A DNA stretch of 51,725 bases. Origin: Gymnopus androsaceus JB14. Taxonomy: Eukaryota; Basidiomycota; Agaricomycetes; Agaricales; Omphalotaceae. A program made the translations under genes and the position numbers. Location: the NCBI GenBank assembly GCA_009733575.1, contig ML769795.1, positions 1 to 51,725 on the forward strand, in the 5' to 3' direction. The notes beneath the pieces are model-generated. The model saw only the letters and a program-made list of their open reading frames with translations, was not told the DNA's origin and ran no database searches. Position 1 is the first letter of the stretch. Each line of letters begins with the position of its first letter. Below are positions 11,324 to 22,515 of this stretch, piece by piece.

Positions 11324-12771
11324 TTAATGCAAACATCCTCGATCAAGGTCTTCTCCAAACAGTCCCTTGGCATTCCCATTGAATATACCTTCCTTCCCAG
11401 TTTCATTTACGAAGTTCGAATCGAGGATGGCTTGCAGCGATCCAGCTTGCGATAATTGCGGTACATATCTAAAACACATTTAATTAACTTCGATTTAACC
11501 CAAGAATGGAAAAGAGACGCACGGAAAATCAGTCCCGAACAGAATCTGCGAGTCGTCCACATCATACGCGAGAAGCCCACCAATTTGATGGTGAAATGTT
11601 GGTCCCGCTGTGTCGTACCATAGTCTGAACATAAATGAATAATCGATAAATAGTTCAGATATGCAGGAACTCACCTTGTCTTCATGATATCGTATGTATC
11701 GTTCACTAACGCTGGAAATGAACCGTACAAAACCCTATCGAGGATGGTGGGATATGCGGCCCCTGCATGTGGGACGATCCAATCGATATTGCTGAGATTG
11801 TCCAGGGTCTGGGTAACGGTGAGATCTTGGAACGTTCGGGCAGTTTCGAAGCTTAGTATCGATGATCAACTTTCTGATCAAAAATATGAATAATGCAAAA
11901 ACTCACTAGAACTCTAAGAAACCCGTAGGATATCTTGTCGGGTTGGCTTCCACCAAATCCCCGTTAACAATCAGATATGGCGTGCCAGGATGAACAAAGA
12001 TAATCTGTTTCCCCTCTTTCTCATTCACACTTTGAAAAAACTCGGTAAATGCCGGGTCGCCCAGATATTTGCCTTCAAAGCTACTCAATAATACCAACCC
12101 CACCGCACCGAGCTCATCCAGTGCATATTTAGCTTCCTGAATAGACTCGTTGATGTAGGGAAGTGGTACTACAGCCATGAAAGACAGACGATCAGCAAAG
12201 CTTCGTGCATAAGCGGCGGTTTCCTCGTTCATCAGACGCGCAATTGCGACGGTCATGGCTTGATTACCGGGGAAGACAGCTGCGCCTGGAGATGAGAAAC
12301 TCAAGACAGATCGGCCGATGTTCTCAGAATCCATGAAGGAGAATGTTGAGGTAAGGTTCCATTGGGGAGTGGGATTTCCGCCTGTGAGAGGAACGAGGGA
12401 TCGATACCAGTCTGGGACAAGGTGAGCTGTGGAAAAGATGGTTTAGGTCGTTCAACTGAGATGAAAGTAACTTCATACTGTGCACATCGATCCTTGATCC
12501 ATTACCACCATTACCACTGATGTTATTGGAGCATTGTGCCGAGTCATAGATGCCTACTATCTCATTTAAAACCAAATCCGTAAAGTTGAGAGCTGCAAGA
12601 TTAATTCCATCTGTTAAATCATAAGTTTTTGCCTGTACAATTCCAAATCAAAACACCCTTACCAGCAGCCGCATTGTGCCGAATACTCTCTGAAATATTC
12701 GAGTTACCCTGCGCAGTGCAGAAAAGTGTAAATATATGGAAAAAGAGAACTGTGAGGCTGTGAGTACGCAT
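11324..12771 (-). CDS. Secreted amidohydrolase, ACMSD-like decarboxylase family
   Basis: Six exons joined by five short introns give about 394 residues with a consistent frame from the ATG at 12771 to the TAA at 11324-11326. The N-terminus, MRTHSLTVLFFHIFTLFC followed by TAQ, is a probable signal peptide. Metal-site motifs of the amidohydrolase-2 superfamily follow in order: RIDVHTHLVPDWYR (HxH, about residue 80, split by an intron), IIFVHPGTPY (about 226), WIVPHAGAAYP (about 282) and ILFGTDFPY (about 345). The middle block NEETAAYARSFADRLSF is also typical. Relatives decarboxylate or hydrolyse aromatic acids with a bound Zn or Mn ion; the substrate here is unknown. Secretion is inferred from the N-terminus. 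A TATATA sits about 200 bases upstream, and broken and gene-less copies flank it on both sides. Confidence 0.85.
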
Positions 12772-12973
12772 GAGAGATAGTCAAAAAATCCTCAGCTCAC
12801 CTTATATGTTGAAATTTACACAACCCTTCTAAGGCCGCAATCACCTTGGCAATTACCAATGAAAGGCACCATGGTGGCGGTGGACCTGGAAAGGCGTCAT
12901 AAAAATCCGCGTTCAGCGAAGTTGACCAGACCGAATTACCAACCCCGAGCTCGAGAGTCGAGACTCGAGTGCA

Positions 12974-12979
12974 TATATA
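12974..12979 (-). promoter_or_regulatory. Probable TATA box of the intact amidohydrolase gene
   Basis: TATATA on the minus strand about 200 bases before the start codon, preceded by a GAGTCTCGACTCTCGAG-like palindromic stretch (12950-12970). The gene-less unit 0 and the broken copy lack this exact TATATA, having other sequence at the aligned position. Confidence 0.4.
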
Positions 12980-13230
12980 AGTAGTGCAAAAGAGACAACC
13001 ATTCCAAAACTTGTAATTCGTCGATACATCCAATACGTCCCTACAGGGAAAATTATGGCACCCTCAGTACTTCCGTACGTCAAAAATATACTGTAATATC
13101 TAACAGGTAAAGGATCCAACATATGAACAGCCTGAGAGTACGCACAAACTACTTTTGTATTCTTGGGGGATATCCTGTGATGTCGGTATGCGCTGTCATA
13201 ACTTCGGAGGTACGTTGTAATCACTAGCTG

Positions 13231-13347
13231 GCAAGACATTCAATTCTGGTGGGGCTTGTAGGCGATTGAATCAAACGGAGTAGCAACTGAATAGGGAGCC
13301 GTATGTGAACAATTTTTTGAAGTGGCCTAGGTTTTTTTGAACAGCTG
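13231..13347. repeat. 117-bp insertion in the tandem unit, with a copy at 35921
   Basis: At the matching place in the preceding unit (11130), CACTAGCTG runs straight into the 3' flank. Here about 117 bases intervene, bounded by AGCTG at 13226-13230 and 13343-13347. The right part (GAATAGGGAGC, TTTTTTGAAGTGGCCTAGG) matches the reverse complement of 35921-35999. Confidence 0.6.
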
Positions 13348-13529
13348 TCAAGAGGACAATCCTTTTCACATTTCTTTCTAGCGCAGAGAACATAACTTGC
13401 CATAGGATCAAACCAAAGAGCGTATGAATACTATCGAAGTGAGGGTTTTCAAGTGACAATCCTGCTTGACCTGGTGAAGAGATGAAATTCTGGGCATAAG
13501 GTGCTGTGGCACGTACAAAACATACACAT

Positions 13530-15450
13530 TTAATGCAAACATCCTCGATCAAGGTCTTCTCCAAATAGTCCCTTGGCATTCCCATTGAATATACCTTCCT
13601 TCCCAGTTTCATTCACGAAGTTCGAATCGAGGATGGCTTGCAGCGATCCAGCTTGCGATAATTGCGGTACATATCTAAAACACATCTAATTAACTTCGAT
13701 TTAACCCAAGAATGGAAAAGAGACGCACGGAAAATCAGTCCCGAACAGAATCTGCGAGTCGCCCACATCATACGCGAGAAGTCCACCAATTTGATGGTGA
13801 AATGTTGGTCCCGCTGTGTCGTACCATAGTCTGAATATGAATGAATAATTGATGAATAGTTCAGATATGCAGGAACGTTAACTGACCTTGTCTTCATGAT
13901 ATCGTATGTATCGTTCACTAACGCTGGAAATGAATCGTACNNNNNNNNNNNNNNNNNNNNNNNNNNNNNNNNNNNNNNNNNNNNNNNNNNNNNNNNNNNN
14001 NNNNNNNNNNNNNNNNNNNNNNNNNNNNNNNNNNNNNNNNNNNNNNNNNNNNNNNNNNNNNNNNNNNNNNNNNNNNNNNNNAATCGAGGATGGCTTGCAG
14101 CGATCCAGCTTGCGATAATTGCGGTACATATCTAAAACACATTCTAATTAACTTCGATTTAACCCAAGAATGGAAAAGAGACGCACGGAAAATCAGTCCC
14201 GAACAGAATCTGCGAGTCTCCCACATCATACGCGAGAAGCCCACCAATTTGATGGTGAAATGTTGGTCCCGCTGTGTCGTACCATAGTCTGAATATGAAT
14301 GAATAATTGATGAATAGTTCAGATATGCAGGAACGTTAACTGACCTTGTCTTCATGATATCGTATGTATCGTTCACTAACGCTGGAAATGAACGCTACAA
14401 AACCCTATCGAGGATGGTGGGATATGCGGCCCCCGCATGAGGGACGATCCAGTCGATGTTGCTGAAGTTGTGCAGGGTCTGGGTAACGGTAAGATCTTGG
14501 AACGTTCGGGCAGTTTCGAAGCTTAGTATCAATGATCAACTTTCTGATCAAAACTATGAATAACGCAATAACTCACTAGTACTCTGAGAAACCCGTAGGA
14601 TATCTTGTCGGGTTGGCTTCCACCAAATCCCCGTCAATGATCAGATACGGCGTGGCTGGATGAACAAAGATAATTTGTCTCCCCTCCCTCTCATTCACAT
14701 TTTTGAAGAAATCGGTAAATGTCGGATCGCCCAGATACTTGCCTTCAGAGTTACTCAACAATATCAACCCCACCGCACCGAGCTCATCCAGTGCGTATTT
14801 GGCTTCCTGAATAGACTCGTTGATGTAAGGGAGTGGTACTACAGCCATGAAAGACAGACGATCAGCAAAGCTCCGTGCATAAGCGGCGGTTTCCTCGTTC
14901 ATCAGACGCGCAAGTGCGACGGTCATGGCCTGATTACCGGGGAAGACTGCACCCGGAGATACGAAAAGTCAAGATAGATCGGTCGATGTTCTCAGAATCC
15001 ATGAAGGAGAATGTGGAAGTAAGGTTCCATTGGGGAGTGGGCTCTCCGCCTGAGAGAGGAACGAGGGACCGATACCAGTCTGGGACAAGGTGAGCTGTGG
15101 AACAGGTGGTTTGGAAATCAATGGAACATTCGACTCGAAGAAAAGTAGTTTCATACTGTGTACATCGATCCTTGACCCATTACTACTGCTATCCCCGCTG
15201 TTATTGGAGCATTGTGCCGAGTCGTAGATGCCCACTATCTCATTCAAAACCAAATCCGTAAAGTTGAGAGCTGCGAGATTAATTCCATCTGTCAAATCAT
15301 AAGTTTTTGCCTGTACAATTCCAAATCAAAACACCCTTACCAGCAGCCGCATTTTGCAGAATACTCTCTGAAATATTCGAGGTACTCTGTGCAGTGCAGA
15401 AGAGTGCAAAGATATGGAGAAAGGAAACTGTAAGGCTGTCAGCACGCATG
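13530..15450 (-). pseudogene. Broken second copy of the amidohydrolase gene
   Basis: The copy starts MRADSLTVSFLHIFALFC at 15450 and follows the intact gene exon by exon: INLAALNFTDLVLNEIVG, the RIDVH exon, FADRLSFMAVVPLPY, and FVHPATPY. At about 14945-14975 a net loss of two bases relative to the intact gene shifts the frame, giving TFRISGCSLPR and then a stop. The last exons run into a 141-base N gap. The region left of the gap (13618-13940) repeats the region right of it (14082-14400). The homologous TAA stop is at 13530-13532 if the two sides are one locus. I call it a pseudogene, but note that the assembly is unreliable here. Confidence 0.75.
13941..14081. other. Assembly gap (141 N)
   Basis: A run of 141 unknown bases. 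The roughly 320 bases on either side are nearly identical (about four differences), so the gap probably marks an unmerged overlap or a collapsed tandem repeat rather than 141 missing bases. Confidence 0.95.
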
Positions 15451-15756
15451 TGAGCCTTTTCGTCGATAGCCAAGGAAACCCCAGTTGTCCCCAGCTCACC
15501 TTCAAATACGTTGAAATTTAGACATGACCGTCTAAGGCCGGAGTTAACAATGAAAGGCACGTATATGTGCATGATGGACCTGAGGGCATCTAAGAAAGGC
15601 GTAATGAAAAAGATAACGTTCCGCGTTCAACGAAGTGATCTAACCATGTCGAGTGCATAGCAGTGCGAAAGAGGCAATTATTCCAACACTCGATGATCGA
15701 TACCTATACGTATAATACGCCCCTACAGGAAAATTATGGATATGATGGTGATTCCC

Positions 15757-16401
15757 ATTTACGCCCCCGGAGCTCGATGACATCCTAAAAGGAACATGAG
15801 CACGCTCCAAAACACGATAATCATACCACATACTTGTAACATGAATCGTAAACGGGACCCCTCATTTTGACTCTGCATCAGTTCCTTCCTACGGCCAAAG
15901 TAGACATCCATGTGGGCCCGACCTTTGGCGGTATCAAGAATCGCCCCGACAGTGGTCAGAAGCATACAAAGCGCCTCAATGTCCTCTTCTTGGGGATTCT
16001 CGACACTCGCAAGAAGCCTCTTGACACGCTCGTGGATGATACGCTCCGTTACCATTTGCAGCTTGAAAAGCTCACCAGTTCGCGGCATGGTTCTCGTCAA
16101 CAGCTCCAGTAGTGGCCTCCATATTGACCCAACCACGCTCATATTCCTCCTGGCACATGTTGAGAAGATATTTGCGAAAAAGATGACCGCCAGCGATGGA
16201 GTATCCCTCCAAATCTTTGATGCCATCATCCTGACAGGCCTGAACGTTAGGACTAATATGCTCCATTATCTTTCGACAAAGGCGAGCATACATCTCAGAC
16301 CGGGTAGTGTCGTCAATCGCCTTCTCAAAAACTAGATGGATGACTTGAAGAAGCGTCCTTCCGTCCTTCTCCTTCTTAGACTTGTTTGCCCATACAATGA
16401 T
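15757..16401 (-). pseudogene. eIF4G MIF4G-domain fragment
   Basis: Read on the minus strand, this matches the larger eIF4G locus at 29750-30460. It has KEKDGRTLLQV, VFEKAIDDTTRSEMYARLCR, IAGGHLFRKYLLNMCQE, ELFKLQMVTERIIHERVK and AHMDVYFGRRKEL. Frame breaks occur near 16080-16100, and the linker of the other locus (KASEDQAAKEIDLYYDEYY) is missing. It begins abruptly where the copia 3' LTR starts at 16402, and ends at about 15757 beside the amidohydrolase upstream region. It is a dead fragment of a translation-initiation scaffold gene, probably copied from the locus 13 kb away or from a common source. Confidence 0.85.
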
Positions 16402-16764
16402 TATTAGAGTTACGTTCCTAAATAGGAAGTAGCAGCAGTAAGTCCACACAGGACTTAGTAGTAACGATCACACAGATCGATGGGGGACAACGGTGTTATT
16501 ACAGGGTATAGTACCTAAGCTTATATACAGTCCTAAGTACAAACGATATATCGGGCAAGTGGCTACTGCGTGAATATGTGTGGCTACTGTCCATACGGTA
16601 AAGTGGGTACTGCGAGAGAGCAAGTGGATACGGCGAGAGACTGAGTGGAGTCTGCGAGACGATAACAGTGGAGTGCATGGGATGGTGATACAAACAAGTG
16701 GAGACTACGAGAAAGCGTTCCATGTATAGTTCGATAGAATATATTTACCTTTGATATTCCAACA
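16402..16764 (-). repeat. 3' LTR of the copia element
   Basis: 363 bases; the sense strand starts TGTTGGA and ends TCTAATA. It interrupts the eIF4G fragment right after ACAATGAT. Confidence 0.92.
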
Positions 16765-16773
16765 CTCCCCTTC
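16765..16773 (-). other. Polypurine tract
   Basis: Sense strand GAAGGGGAG immediately inside the 3' LTR, the usual plus-strand primer site of LTR elements. Confidence 0.7.
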
Positions 16774-19700
16774 AAACCTTTGCTAATCCCATGGATGCTG
16801 CGAAGTGTTTGGCTTTCATCGAAGGTAAGGCTTTGGTGAAGATGTCTGCCGTCATGTTTTCGGTAGGGCAGTATGTAAGACAAATTTTACCTTCCTCGAT
16901 GACATAGCGGATGAAGTGGTATCGGATATCGATGTGTTTGGTCCTAGCGTGAAAACGATCATCCTTCGCCAACGCGATGGCGGATTGATTGTCTGACATG
17001 ATGGGGATCGCATGAGTAATTGGACCAAAGATTTCCGACAAAAGATTCCTAAGCCAGATCGCTTCCTTTGCCGCATGGGTCAAAGCGATATACTCGGCTT
17101 CCGTGGTGGATAAGGAAATGGTATCCTGTCGTTTCGACGACCAAGATACTGCTCCGCCATTCAACATAAAAACGTACCCGGAAATAGCATGTCGATCCTC
17201 TTGGGACATACCATCCGCATCCTGTGTAGCCTTGGACTGTTTCCTGGTTGCTCGTACTGAGCCAAAAGTCTCGAGTGTATTTGAGATAGGCGTAGACACG
17301 GCGTACACCATTCCAATGAGTGATGCCGGGGTTTTGTGAAAAGCGAGCAAGGATAGAGACTGCATACGTGATGTCAGGTCTCGTAGCGACGGATAAGTAC
17401 TGGAGGGCGCCAAGGGCCTCTCTGTAAGCTTTGTTGCGCATAAAAGCAATATCCTCGACCGTTTTGGGTGATTGGTCTTTGGTGAGGTGGATGTGGGGAT
17501 CGAAGGGAATAGAGAGTGGCTTTATATCCGAGAATCCATAGCGAGAGAGTATGGCGTCAATATATGACCGCTGGGATAGGTGAATTGTCCTATTATGGAG
17601 AGATCTTCGGATCTCGATCCCAAGTAGCCAATGGATTTCTCCGGAATCAACAACTTCGATTATAGCCCCAATATCTTTCTTTAGTTTCTCCATGATGGCC
17701 AGGGTTTCGGTAACCAATGTCATGTCGTCAACATGTATGAAAATGATGGTGAAGGGATTAGTGCGATAGAAAACAGCGTGATCAAAATCAGACCGTTTAA
17801 ACCCAGTTGGGTCATGATTTCCCTGAATCGCATGTACCATCGTCGACCGGCTTGTTTAAGTCCGTAAAGTGCGAGTTTAAGCCGTAAGGTTTGACCTGGT
17901 TTTACCCCTATATCTATGCCTGGAGGTGCCTTCATAAAAATGCGCTCGTTGTCGTCCAATTTCCCATAAAGGTAAGCTGATTTCACGTCCATTTGGTGAA
18001 TAATCATGCTCTTCTCAGCTCCAATGCTGAGTATAGCACGGGCTGATGCAAGTTTCGCAACAGATGCGAAGGTTTCGTCTGGGAAGTAGTCAACGTCTGG
18101 GATCTGATTAAATCCACGTACAACAAGACGAGCTTGGTGTCCTGTAATGTGACCTCGTTCATCCTTCTTGGTCCGATAGACCCATTTGGATGTGAGAATA
18201 TTGGCATCTGGAGGTGGAGTGACAATTGTATAGGTTCCACGCTCCTGGAGTCTGGAGATTTCGTCCTTCATGGCATCGTACCATTTGGAGCTGTCAGGTC
18301 GTCGCATAGCTTCTGCAACAGATAAAGGATCAGATTTGATTTCTGATGTTACCTGACCTAGAGATGCGGTAAGATGTCGCAACTCATCACTTCCTTCTCC
18401 AAGTCCTTCAATGACGTCCCTGATCTTCTTGGTGGGTCGTCTGACTCGTTTTCCAGATACTTTGTCTGGTGCAATTGGTTCGGCAATCTCTTCTGGAACT
18501 GGTATGACAGGCTGTTCCGACTCGGTGACCGATGTTTCTAAATTTCCCAAATTTCCATCCTCCCCTTCAATGGGTTGGATCTGCCTGTCAGAGAAAACTA
18601 CGTTCCTCTCTGTTGTGACAGTGTGACGTGTTGGCCAGTAGATGTAGTGACCATTTGATTCGGGTTCGAGTCCTATCCAGCGTCCTTCCTGGGCCTGTGG
18701 TTCCAATTTGCCGGGTTCCTTTTCTCGTTTAACATAAACGATACTGCCGAAGATTCGAAGATTAGTAATGTCCGGTTTAATACCAAACCGTTTCTCGTAT
18801 GGAGTGGCCATCCCAATGGCTTTCTTCGGCGTCCTGTTCCAAACATATACCGCATATTTCATCATGAATCCCCAAAGCCATTTTGGGAGTCCTGATGAGA
18901 TTAAAAGACTTCGAACTGCGTTCAGCAACGTTCGATGTGCGCGTTCCGCTATACCATTGTGTTCCGGGGTGTCGTGTACCGTGAGACGTCGTCGTGTCCC
19001 AATGCGTTCCAGATATGCCGTGAATTCGTTACTGAGAAATTCTCCCCCTCGATCAGAGTGGAGAACTTTAACAGTTGTGCCATATTGAGTTTGGAGACCT
19101 GTTTGGAGAACCACGTACTGTGCGAATGACTCGTCCTTTGACTTCATTTGGGGTTCCTCCAACCAATCAGTTGCTTCGTCAACTAAAGTCAGCGTGTAAG
19201 TGCAGTGGTTTACCGTCCTGACTTGTGATGGTCCCCACACGTCCATGTGGAAGACGTCTCCAAAATTCTCTGCATGTGGAGATGATCGCACCTGAGCGAT
19301 AGGATACCTGGATGCTTTCCCAAGCATACAAGCGCGGCATTCTGGTTCGTCCATTTGCTTTCGGATCCAATCCGATTCCACGAACCTGGTTGTCTCGGAA
19401 CATATGCTTCACGTAAGCATAGTTGAGGTGACCTAAGATGCAGTGTGCCTCGTACAGAGATACCAATCTGCCAATCTTAGTCGAATAAGCGTGTTCCCGT
19501 GATGGGATCTGGTATAGTCCGTTAATCTTTGGGATAACTCCCACGAGATTTCCCTGGCGATCTCTGATCGTCATTTTACCATTAGCGGTGTGGATGGCAT
19601 AACCATCATCGTCGAGTTTTCCCAGTGATACGAGTGTGTTGGGAGTGTCTGGACATAGAAGGGTGTTAGGGAGCTTTAACATTCTTATCTTCTTGTTCAA

Positions 19701-20425
19701 ATGTTGGAGTTCCAGATGGAGTGTGCCGGAGATGTTTGCTGTGAAGGTTTCCGCATTAGCGGCCTGAATGATTCGTGTTGGAATTTCCGCTTGATTCCTG
19801 AGTTCGTCGGTGAGTGGCGTCATGTGGGTAGAGCATCCGGAGTCAAAAAGAATTGCTCCGTAACTGTGGGCTGCAGCGTAAGCGTCGACTTATACTTCTT
19901 CCTCCTCTTCATTGTTAAGAGTAAGAGGTGGCGGACTGTCGACTTTGATGTTTTGCACTATATCAGAATTGTATTTCTGACATCTATCGATGCTCGGCGA
20001 TGAAAGAGCTAATTCGAATTTATCAGCTATTTCGGAAAAATTGAAAACAAGATTCCCATGCTTAGTGGGAATTTCGATTGCTGCCCATGATGACTCTGGT
20101 ACTTCCTCAATCATGGATGAGGATGCCACTTCGCTGTTCTTCGGCCTATCTCTCCAGTTTCCATCCGACTTCTTCTTCTGCTTCTCTTTAGGAGCTTTCG
20201 TCTCCTTGGCCTCGTTGGCCTGACTTGCGTTTCTCCAGATGGACATTGATTTCCAAAGTGACCTTTACCTCCGCAGTTATAACAAACATGAGTCCTGGCA
20301 ACTCGTTGATCCTCCACGGCCTCTGCCTCTGCCTCGGGAATTTCCCCTAAAGGAATTTCCATGACCTCGGAAACCTCCTCTTCCCCTGTTACCGGCATAG
20401 TTTGCCGATTCCTTCTTGTGATCAT
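16772..20425 (-). pseudogene. copia pol: zinc knuckle, protease, integrase, RT, RNase H
   Basis: In order on the minus strand there is a zinc knuckle CYNCGGKGHFGNQC (about 20250-20290), an aspartic protease motif ILFDSGCSTHMTP (about 19830), an integrase zinc region and core (VFHMDVWGP, VLHSDRGGEF, HNGIAERAHRTL), an RT with KWVYRTKKDERG, QMDVKSAYLYG, LYGLKQAGRRWY and HVDDMTLV, and an RNase H with LSTTEAEYIAL and DNQSAIAL, ending in ENMTADIFTKALP. Frame breaks lie near 20280, 19860, 19380, 17800 and 17220. At 17799-17801 a T appears to be missing from a T run; at about 17220 there is an extra G. The protein could not be made as it stands. Confidence 0.92.
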
Positions 20426-21552
20426 GTTCGCATTTGGTGTACCATTGATTCAGCACAAATGGTAGAGATGAGCTCCGCAGGACTGAGCTTCTTGTCTGAT
20501 TTAGCGGAGAAAACAGCCAATGCGTTTATCGTAGCTTTGAAGGTGTCAGGGACAGAGGACATAATGGTGTTGACAAATATATTGTCATTGATATCGATTC
20601 CCCTAGTCGTGAGGTCGTCGCGGATGCTGATCATGTCGTCCAAATGTTTATTGACCTTGGATGGGTCCGAGCATTGCATAGTGTGGAGTCGTCTTTGTAA
20701 AAATGATTCAGTAAGAGCGTTTTTAGAATCATAATCAGCGAGTAAATTTTCCCACAACTGCTTCGTGTTGTTGTAGTGCCTATACCTTCGGAATATTCCA
20801 TCTGATAACCTACCAATGATCGCATTGAGCAAATCACTATCCTTTCCCCTATGCTTGTCATTTGATCCTTGGGCAAGATCAGGTTGCGGATTCCATTCCA
20901 AATAACGCTGATAGCCGATAGATCTGGCTGCAAATTCCACTCGAGTTTTCCACGTGTCCCAATTTGATCTGTCCGACTTTAAGGTTGTAACCTTATCAAA
21001 GGCTTTATTTGCTTTAGACATTTTGTTGTCGTCGTCGGAATCAGCAATTAAAGCGCCTGGTGATCCGGGATCTGATGGCGATGGGGATCTGTGTGGAGAA
21101 GGTGGTTCTGTATTTGAATATGGAAATTGGGGTGCGGTGCCCTGTGGAGATGGTTGTGGAGGTGTAGGTGGGGTTGGTTCGTGTTTCGGTGCAGGTGATT
21201 GGGATGGAGCGGGAGTATGCTGTTGTGAGGATGATGCTATGGGCTGAGCAACAGGTGCTTCAGTATCCTCTTCTTCATTGTCATCTTCGTCGTCATCGGC
21301 GATGTGTCATAGGTGGGTTCTGATAATTGCCTCCTGATCTTTTGCAATGGGTTTCGCAAAATTTGCTAATTTACCTGTCCAAGGTACGTCGTATTGATTT
21401 AGGCAATGTTGTTTGTCACACTGGCTCCACTTTCCAGTGGTTCGGTTTTTGTACCTGTCGACTAATTCATCGATGTCAAAGATGTGTGGGTGTCCTTTAC
21501 AAGGAACAGTGTCGTCTGTGGGAGGTAATGGTGCTGATCTCTGCTGTGGCAT
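20422..21552 (-). pseudogene. copia Gag with an N-terminal extension
   Basis: The capsid part, MSKANKAFDKVTTLKS onward (21021-20422), has the usual copia Gag pattern (WDTWKTRVEF, LWENLLADYDSKNA, LQRRLHTMQC). The same frame runs upstream without a break through an acidic and proline-rich linker (ADDDEDDNEEED, SPSPSDPGSPG) to a second block beginning MPQQRSAPLPP at 21552. That block includes HIFDIDELVDRYKNR and WSQCDKQHCLNQYD. Only one stop, TGA at 21307-21309, separates them. The N-terminal block is cysteine-containing and unfamiliar to me. Either the native start is far upstream or two proteins were made. Confidence 0.75.
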
Positions 21553-21730
21553 TACGGCTTTGCTACTTGATGAGCTGGCTTGTTCCGATGCGATGGAACA
21601 TTGTCGAGTTACTGGTGGTGGTGCTTGTTGTGATGATTTTATCTCCTGTCGAGTTCATAGTGGTGGAGGATCTGGCCTTGGTGGCATGAACAAGTGTTAC
21701 GGCAATATGATGCGTCAATGGTTAAGGCCG

Positions 21731-21742
21731 GGGCCCATAACC
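21731..21742 (-). other. Putative primer binding site
   Basis: The sense strand GGTTATGGGCCC directly follows the 5' LTR. Its place is right for a PBS; the tRNA it would pair with was not identified. Confidence 0.45.
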
Positions 21743-22105
21743 TATTAGAGTTTTGTTCCTAAATAGGAAGTAGCAGCAGTAAGTCCACACAGGACTTAGT
21801 AGTAACAATCACACAGATTGATGGGGGGACGACGGTGTTATTACAGGGTATGGTACCTAAGCTTATATACAGTCCCAAGTACAAACAATATATCGGGAAA
21901 GTGGCTACTGCGTGAATACTTGTGGCTACTATGCATATGGTGAAGTGGGTACTGCGAGAGAGCAAGTGGATATGGCGAGAGACTTAGTGGAGTCTGCGGA
22001 CGATAACAGTGGAGTGCATGGGATGGTGATACAAACAAGTGGAGACTACGAGAAAGCGTTCCATGTATAGTTCGATAGAATATATTTACCTTTGATATTC
22101 CAACA
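21743..22105 (-). repeat. 5' LTR of the copia element
   Basis: 363 bases, same ends as the other LTRs, but with about 18 differences from the 3' LTR spread over its length, including AAAACTCTAATA against GTAACTCTAATA at the inner end. Confidence 0.92.
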
Positions 22106-22112
22106 TCAAGTA

Positions 22113-22343
22113 CTGTACCGTTTCAAATTTAAGTTCAGTAATGCATAACGCGGGGTGCTGAACTGGTGTAATTTCCATCTTCGTAATGCGTAATAACATT
22201 AGCCTCTGAACTCGATTTTTTGGCGCTTATAGGCCCAATTTGGCGGCCGGCTATGCTGGCCACTATAAATATGAACTCACTGAACTCAAGAGGATGGCGG
22301 AATGTTAATTCCGGACACTAACTCTGCTTAGATCAAAGACCCC
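22113..22343. repeat. Left terminal inverted repeat of the 5.6-kb element
   Basis: The outer 30 bases and the inner GAGGATGG block match the right end. The sequence between them contains repeated GAACT words and is less conserved. It ends beside a run of C at 22341-22352. Confidence 0.6.
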
Positions 22344-22515
22344 CCCCCCTCCCATGGGATGATTGGACTAGTGGGCTGATCAACCCAAGCCCTACCGGAA
22401 TTTCACTCGATTCTGGTTATTCTTGCTCAATTCAAGCTTTATCATAGGAAAACATACTTCTATCATACGGTAGTCATAGCAGTAGCATACCAAACACATC
22501 TGTAGGTAATAGTAA

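Larger units (their letters stand above)
16402..22105 (-). mobile_element. Ty1/copia LTR retrotransposon, 5704 bp, decayed
   Basis: Two 363-base LTRs bracket gag, protease, integrase, reverse transcriptase and RNase H in the Ty1/copia order. The internal frames carry several single-base shifts. The five bases outside the two LTRs differ (ATGAT before 16402, TCAAG after 22105), so there is no target duplication. The LTRs differ from each other at roughly 5% of positions, while the 3' LTR is closer to the LTR at 31-393. That combination suggests ectopic recombination between two elements. Confidence 0.95.

Noticed and set aside
12797..13239. Minus-strand ORFs upstream of the amidohydrolase, with similar peptides at 10835-11071
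   Set aside because: The similarity between copies comes from duplicated promoter DNA. Frames differ between copies, and a TATA box and the 5' UTR lie within it.
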